Positions 5,760 through 6,930 of a stretch of DNA of 6,930 nt are shown piece after piece. Source of the stretch: Alkalibacterium sp034520745 (lineage in GTDB: Bacteria; Bacillota; Bacilli; Lactobacillales; Carnobacteriaceae_A); assembly GCA_034520745.1 (NCBI GenBank), contig JAXHNF010000006.1, forward strand, positions 1-6,930. The letters run 5' to 3'. Position 1 is the stretch's first letter, and each line of letters starts with the position of its first letter. The position numbers were made by a program, and so were the translations under genes. Below the pieces are notes generated by a model that made no database searches, had not been told where the DNA came from, and saw nothing but the letters and a program-made list of their open reading frames with translations.

Positions 5760-6683
5760 CTAAAAAAAATTCAATATGACTCTCTTATTTGAATTCTTTT
5801 TCTTAAAATACCAGGCGGTCAGAACACTGACCAAAAAAGCAAACGTCATCACGCAACCAGGAACCCAAGGGTGTTTCTCTTCCGATCAGCCCGCCGGTGT
5901 TTATACCGAACAAACTAAATATGAGAGTAGGCACAGATATGACCAAACCCAGGAGGCCAGATATTCCATAATACTGTTTAATTTATTATCAATACTGTCA
6001 GATAACAGACCGCTTGTAGACTCCACCAGTTCCTTGTAAAGGTGTACCGTATGCCCGGCCTTTTTGATTTTCAGTCGTATGATTTCACGGTGTTCCGCAT
6101 TCAGGAACGCCTTAACCTCTTCATTATTCAAGAAAAGGGTAAGTGTTTCTTCATAATCATCCAGTCGCCTGGAAAGAATCACTATTTCCTGTTCCAGCGA
6201 TGCCAGTTTAAGCAGGACTTTCCTGTCAGACTTTTTCTCTGGCTTCTTGTTCCAGCTTCTCGATCCGTCTCTAAACGCTGAAGTTCATTGCTGAATTTTC
6301 TGTATTCCTCTGTTATTCTAGTACACAAAAAGAGATAACGACGAGACCGACAGAAATTCATCCGTCATGCGTTTCGTGAATCGTGAGGGGAACAAAGCTG
6401 ATAGATATTTTTTGAAAGAATCAGGGTAACAGCCTTGTCTGCTTCTGCCAGCCGGCCCAGTTCCCTTTCTTTCCAAAGCGGGAGGTGGATAAGGACTGCC
6501 TGAGGGTCTCTGGTGGAAGGCAGACGGATGAAACATCGCGATCTCTTTCTCATCAGAAGATTAAAGAGCTGGCATCAAGCCGTACTGTCCGATGCAGGTC
6601 TCAGTCATCTTACTGTCCGGATGGCTCACCACCACCCATTCCCATTCCTTATTACCGTCTGTCTGCATTCCTTTTGAAATCAT
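5760..6683 (-). pseudogene. CorA-like 2-TM divalent cation transporter, multiply frameshifted
   Basis: About 308 codons of a CorA-superfamily protein. ATG 6683 has GGGAGGTGA at 6-nt spacing. The recoverable order is an N-terminal domain (KEWEWVVVSHPDS, CIGQYGLMPA, then QAVLIHLPLWKERELGRL and ADKAVTLILSKNIYQL), a long helix (ITEEYRKFSNELQRLE, KVLLKLASLEQEIVILSRRLDDYEETL, LYKELVESTSGLLSDSIDNKLNSIMEYLAS), then TM1 (LGLVISVPTLIFSLFGIN) and TM2 (VMTFAFLVSVLTAWYFKKKN), with stop TAG at 5760-5762. The loop after TM1 reads GIN where classical CorA has GMN, as in many distant homologues. Frame changes occur near 6557-6565, 6384-6391, 6318-6330, 6265-6270, 6230-6243, 5948-5956 and 5879-5884, with perhaps another near 6533. 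The total length is still a whole number of codons. Either the gene is dead or this stretch was sequenced badly. The cation is unknown. Confidence 0.75.
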
Positions 6684-6727
6684 ACGCAGTCACCTCCCGG
6701 GCATTTCTATTAAGTAATTTTCTTACA

Positions 6728-6930
6728 ATGAAGATGGACATTAATGAAAACATCGATTCACAGCATGCAGTTCTTTTATTGCTCTTCTCGTCTCTAGCAT
6801 ACGCTCTCATTCAGGAAAGGTCTACAATAACAATTTTTATCCTTTCTGCCATCTGTTTGGTCGTTTTTTTTACCCTTTCTCAGTTACACTTATATCATAA
6901 AAGACTAAAAACGAAAGGAGCGGCAGTGTC
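6728..6930 (+). CDS. Possible small membrane protein, open at the right edge
   Basis: From ATG 6728 the frame is open for 67 codons to the window edge. It encodes two hydrophobic stretches (AVLLLLFSSLAYALI and TITIFILSAICLVVFFTLS) joined by QERS and followed by a basic HKRLKTKG tail, as in a two-helix membrane protein. There is no ribosome binding site before ATG 6728, and TACAAT overlapping it could be a -10 element, so the true start is uncertain. AAAGGAG at 6914-6920 precedes an in-frame GTG at 6926, which may be the start of a different gene. No family recognised; the CorA-like gene diverges from it. Confidence 0.35.
   Translation, partial: MKMDINENIDSQHAVLLLLFSSLAYALIQERSTITIFILSAICLVVFFTLSQLHLYHKRLKTKGAAV

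Noticed and set aside
6318..6553. Two overlapping minus-strand open frames as separate small genes
   Set aside because: Each holds successive pieces of one CorA-like protein in different frames, so they are fragments of the broken gene.
6743..6772. cre-like or palindromic site around ATCGAT upstream of the CorA-like gene
   Set aside because: The flanks do not fit the cre consensus; only a short ATCGAT core is symmetrical.
1..6930. tRNA, rRNA, CRISPR arrays, insertion sequences or prophage genes
   Set aside because: Reading both strands, I saw no cloverleaf, repeat-spacer array, transposase motif or terminal inverted repeats.

Overview
The window looks like chromosomal DNA of a member of the Bacillota, class Bacilli. 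It has moderate G+C, strong AGGAGG-type ribosome binding sites, extended -10 promoters and CcpA cre-like operators. It also carries C30 (staphylococcal-type) carotenoid genes and a stand-alone PspC protein. I cannot name the species.

Layout. On the minus strand from the left edge: a 4,4'-diaponeurosporene oxygenase (crtP type, cut by the window edge, 1-636), then upstream of it dehydrosqualene/diapophytoene synthase (crtM, 693-1576). Together they look like a crtM-crtP transcription unit, with a promoter and a phased set of AATTCA repeats at about 1661-1719. Next on the minus strand are a small 74-residue protein with its own terminator and a cre-like site over its promoter (1842-2066), and an OFA-family (oxalate/formate antiporter-like) MFS transporter (2242-3427). 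A short AT-rich divergent region with a perfect 17-bp palindrome separates this from a plus-strand AEC-family (auxin efflux carrier fold) transporter (3630-4541). An aldo/keto reductase with its own cre site follows on the plus strand (4622-5447). A convergent hairpin terminator separates it from a minus-strand pair, a 58-residue PspC-domain protein (5536-5712) and a CorA-like 2-TM protein (5760-6683). At the right edge is a possible small membrane protein reading rightwards.

Functional reading. The left end makes the C30 backbone (CrtM) and oxidises a terminal methyl group of the C30 carotenoid (CrtP). The desaturase CrtN that must act between them is not visible and may lie beyond the left edge. 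The two divergent transporters, the reductase and the two cre-like sites suggest organic-acid or carbonyl metabolism under catabolite control. Their substrates cannot be read from the sequence.

The most striking property of the window is that every gene longer than about 100 codons is interrupted by one or more single-base frameshifts (crtP 2, crtM 2, MFS 1, AEC 2, AKR 1, corA at least 6). The protein sequence, motifs and catalytic residues on either side of each shift are well preserved. That pattern fits indel-prone sequencing or assembly better than true gene decay, except perhaps in corA, where the shifts cluster. I did not find a convincing novel system. The best leads are regulatory: the phased repeats ahead of crtM and the palindrome between the two transporter genes.
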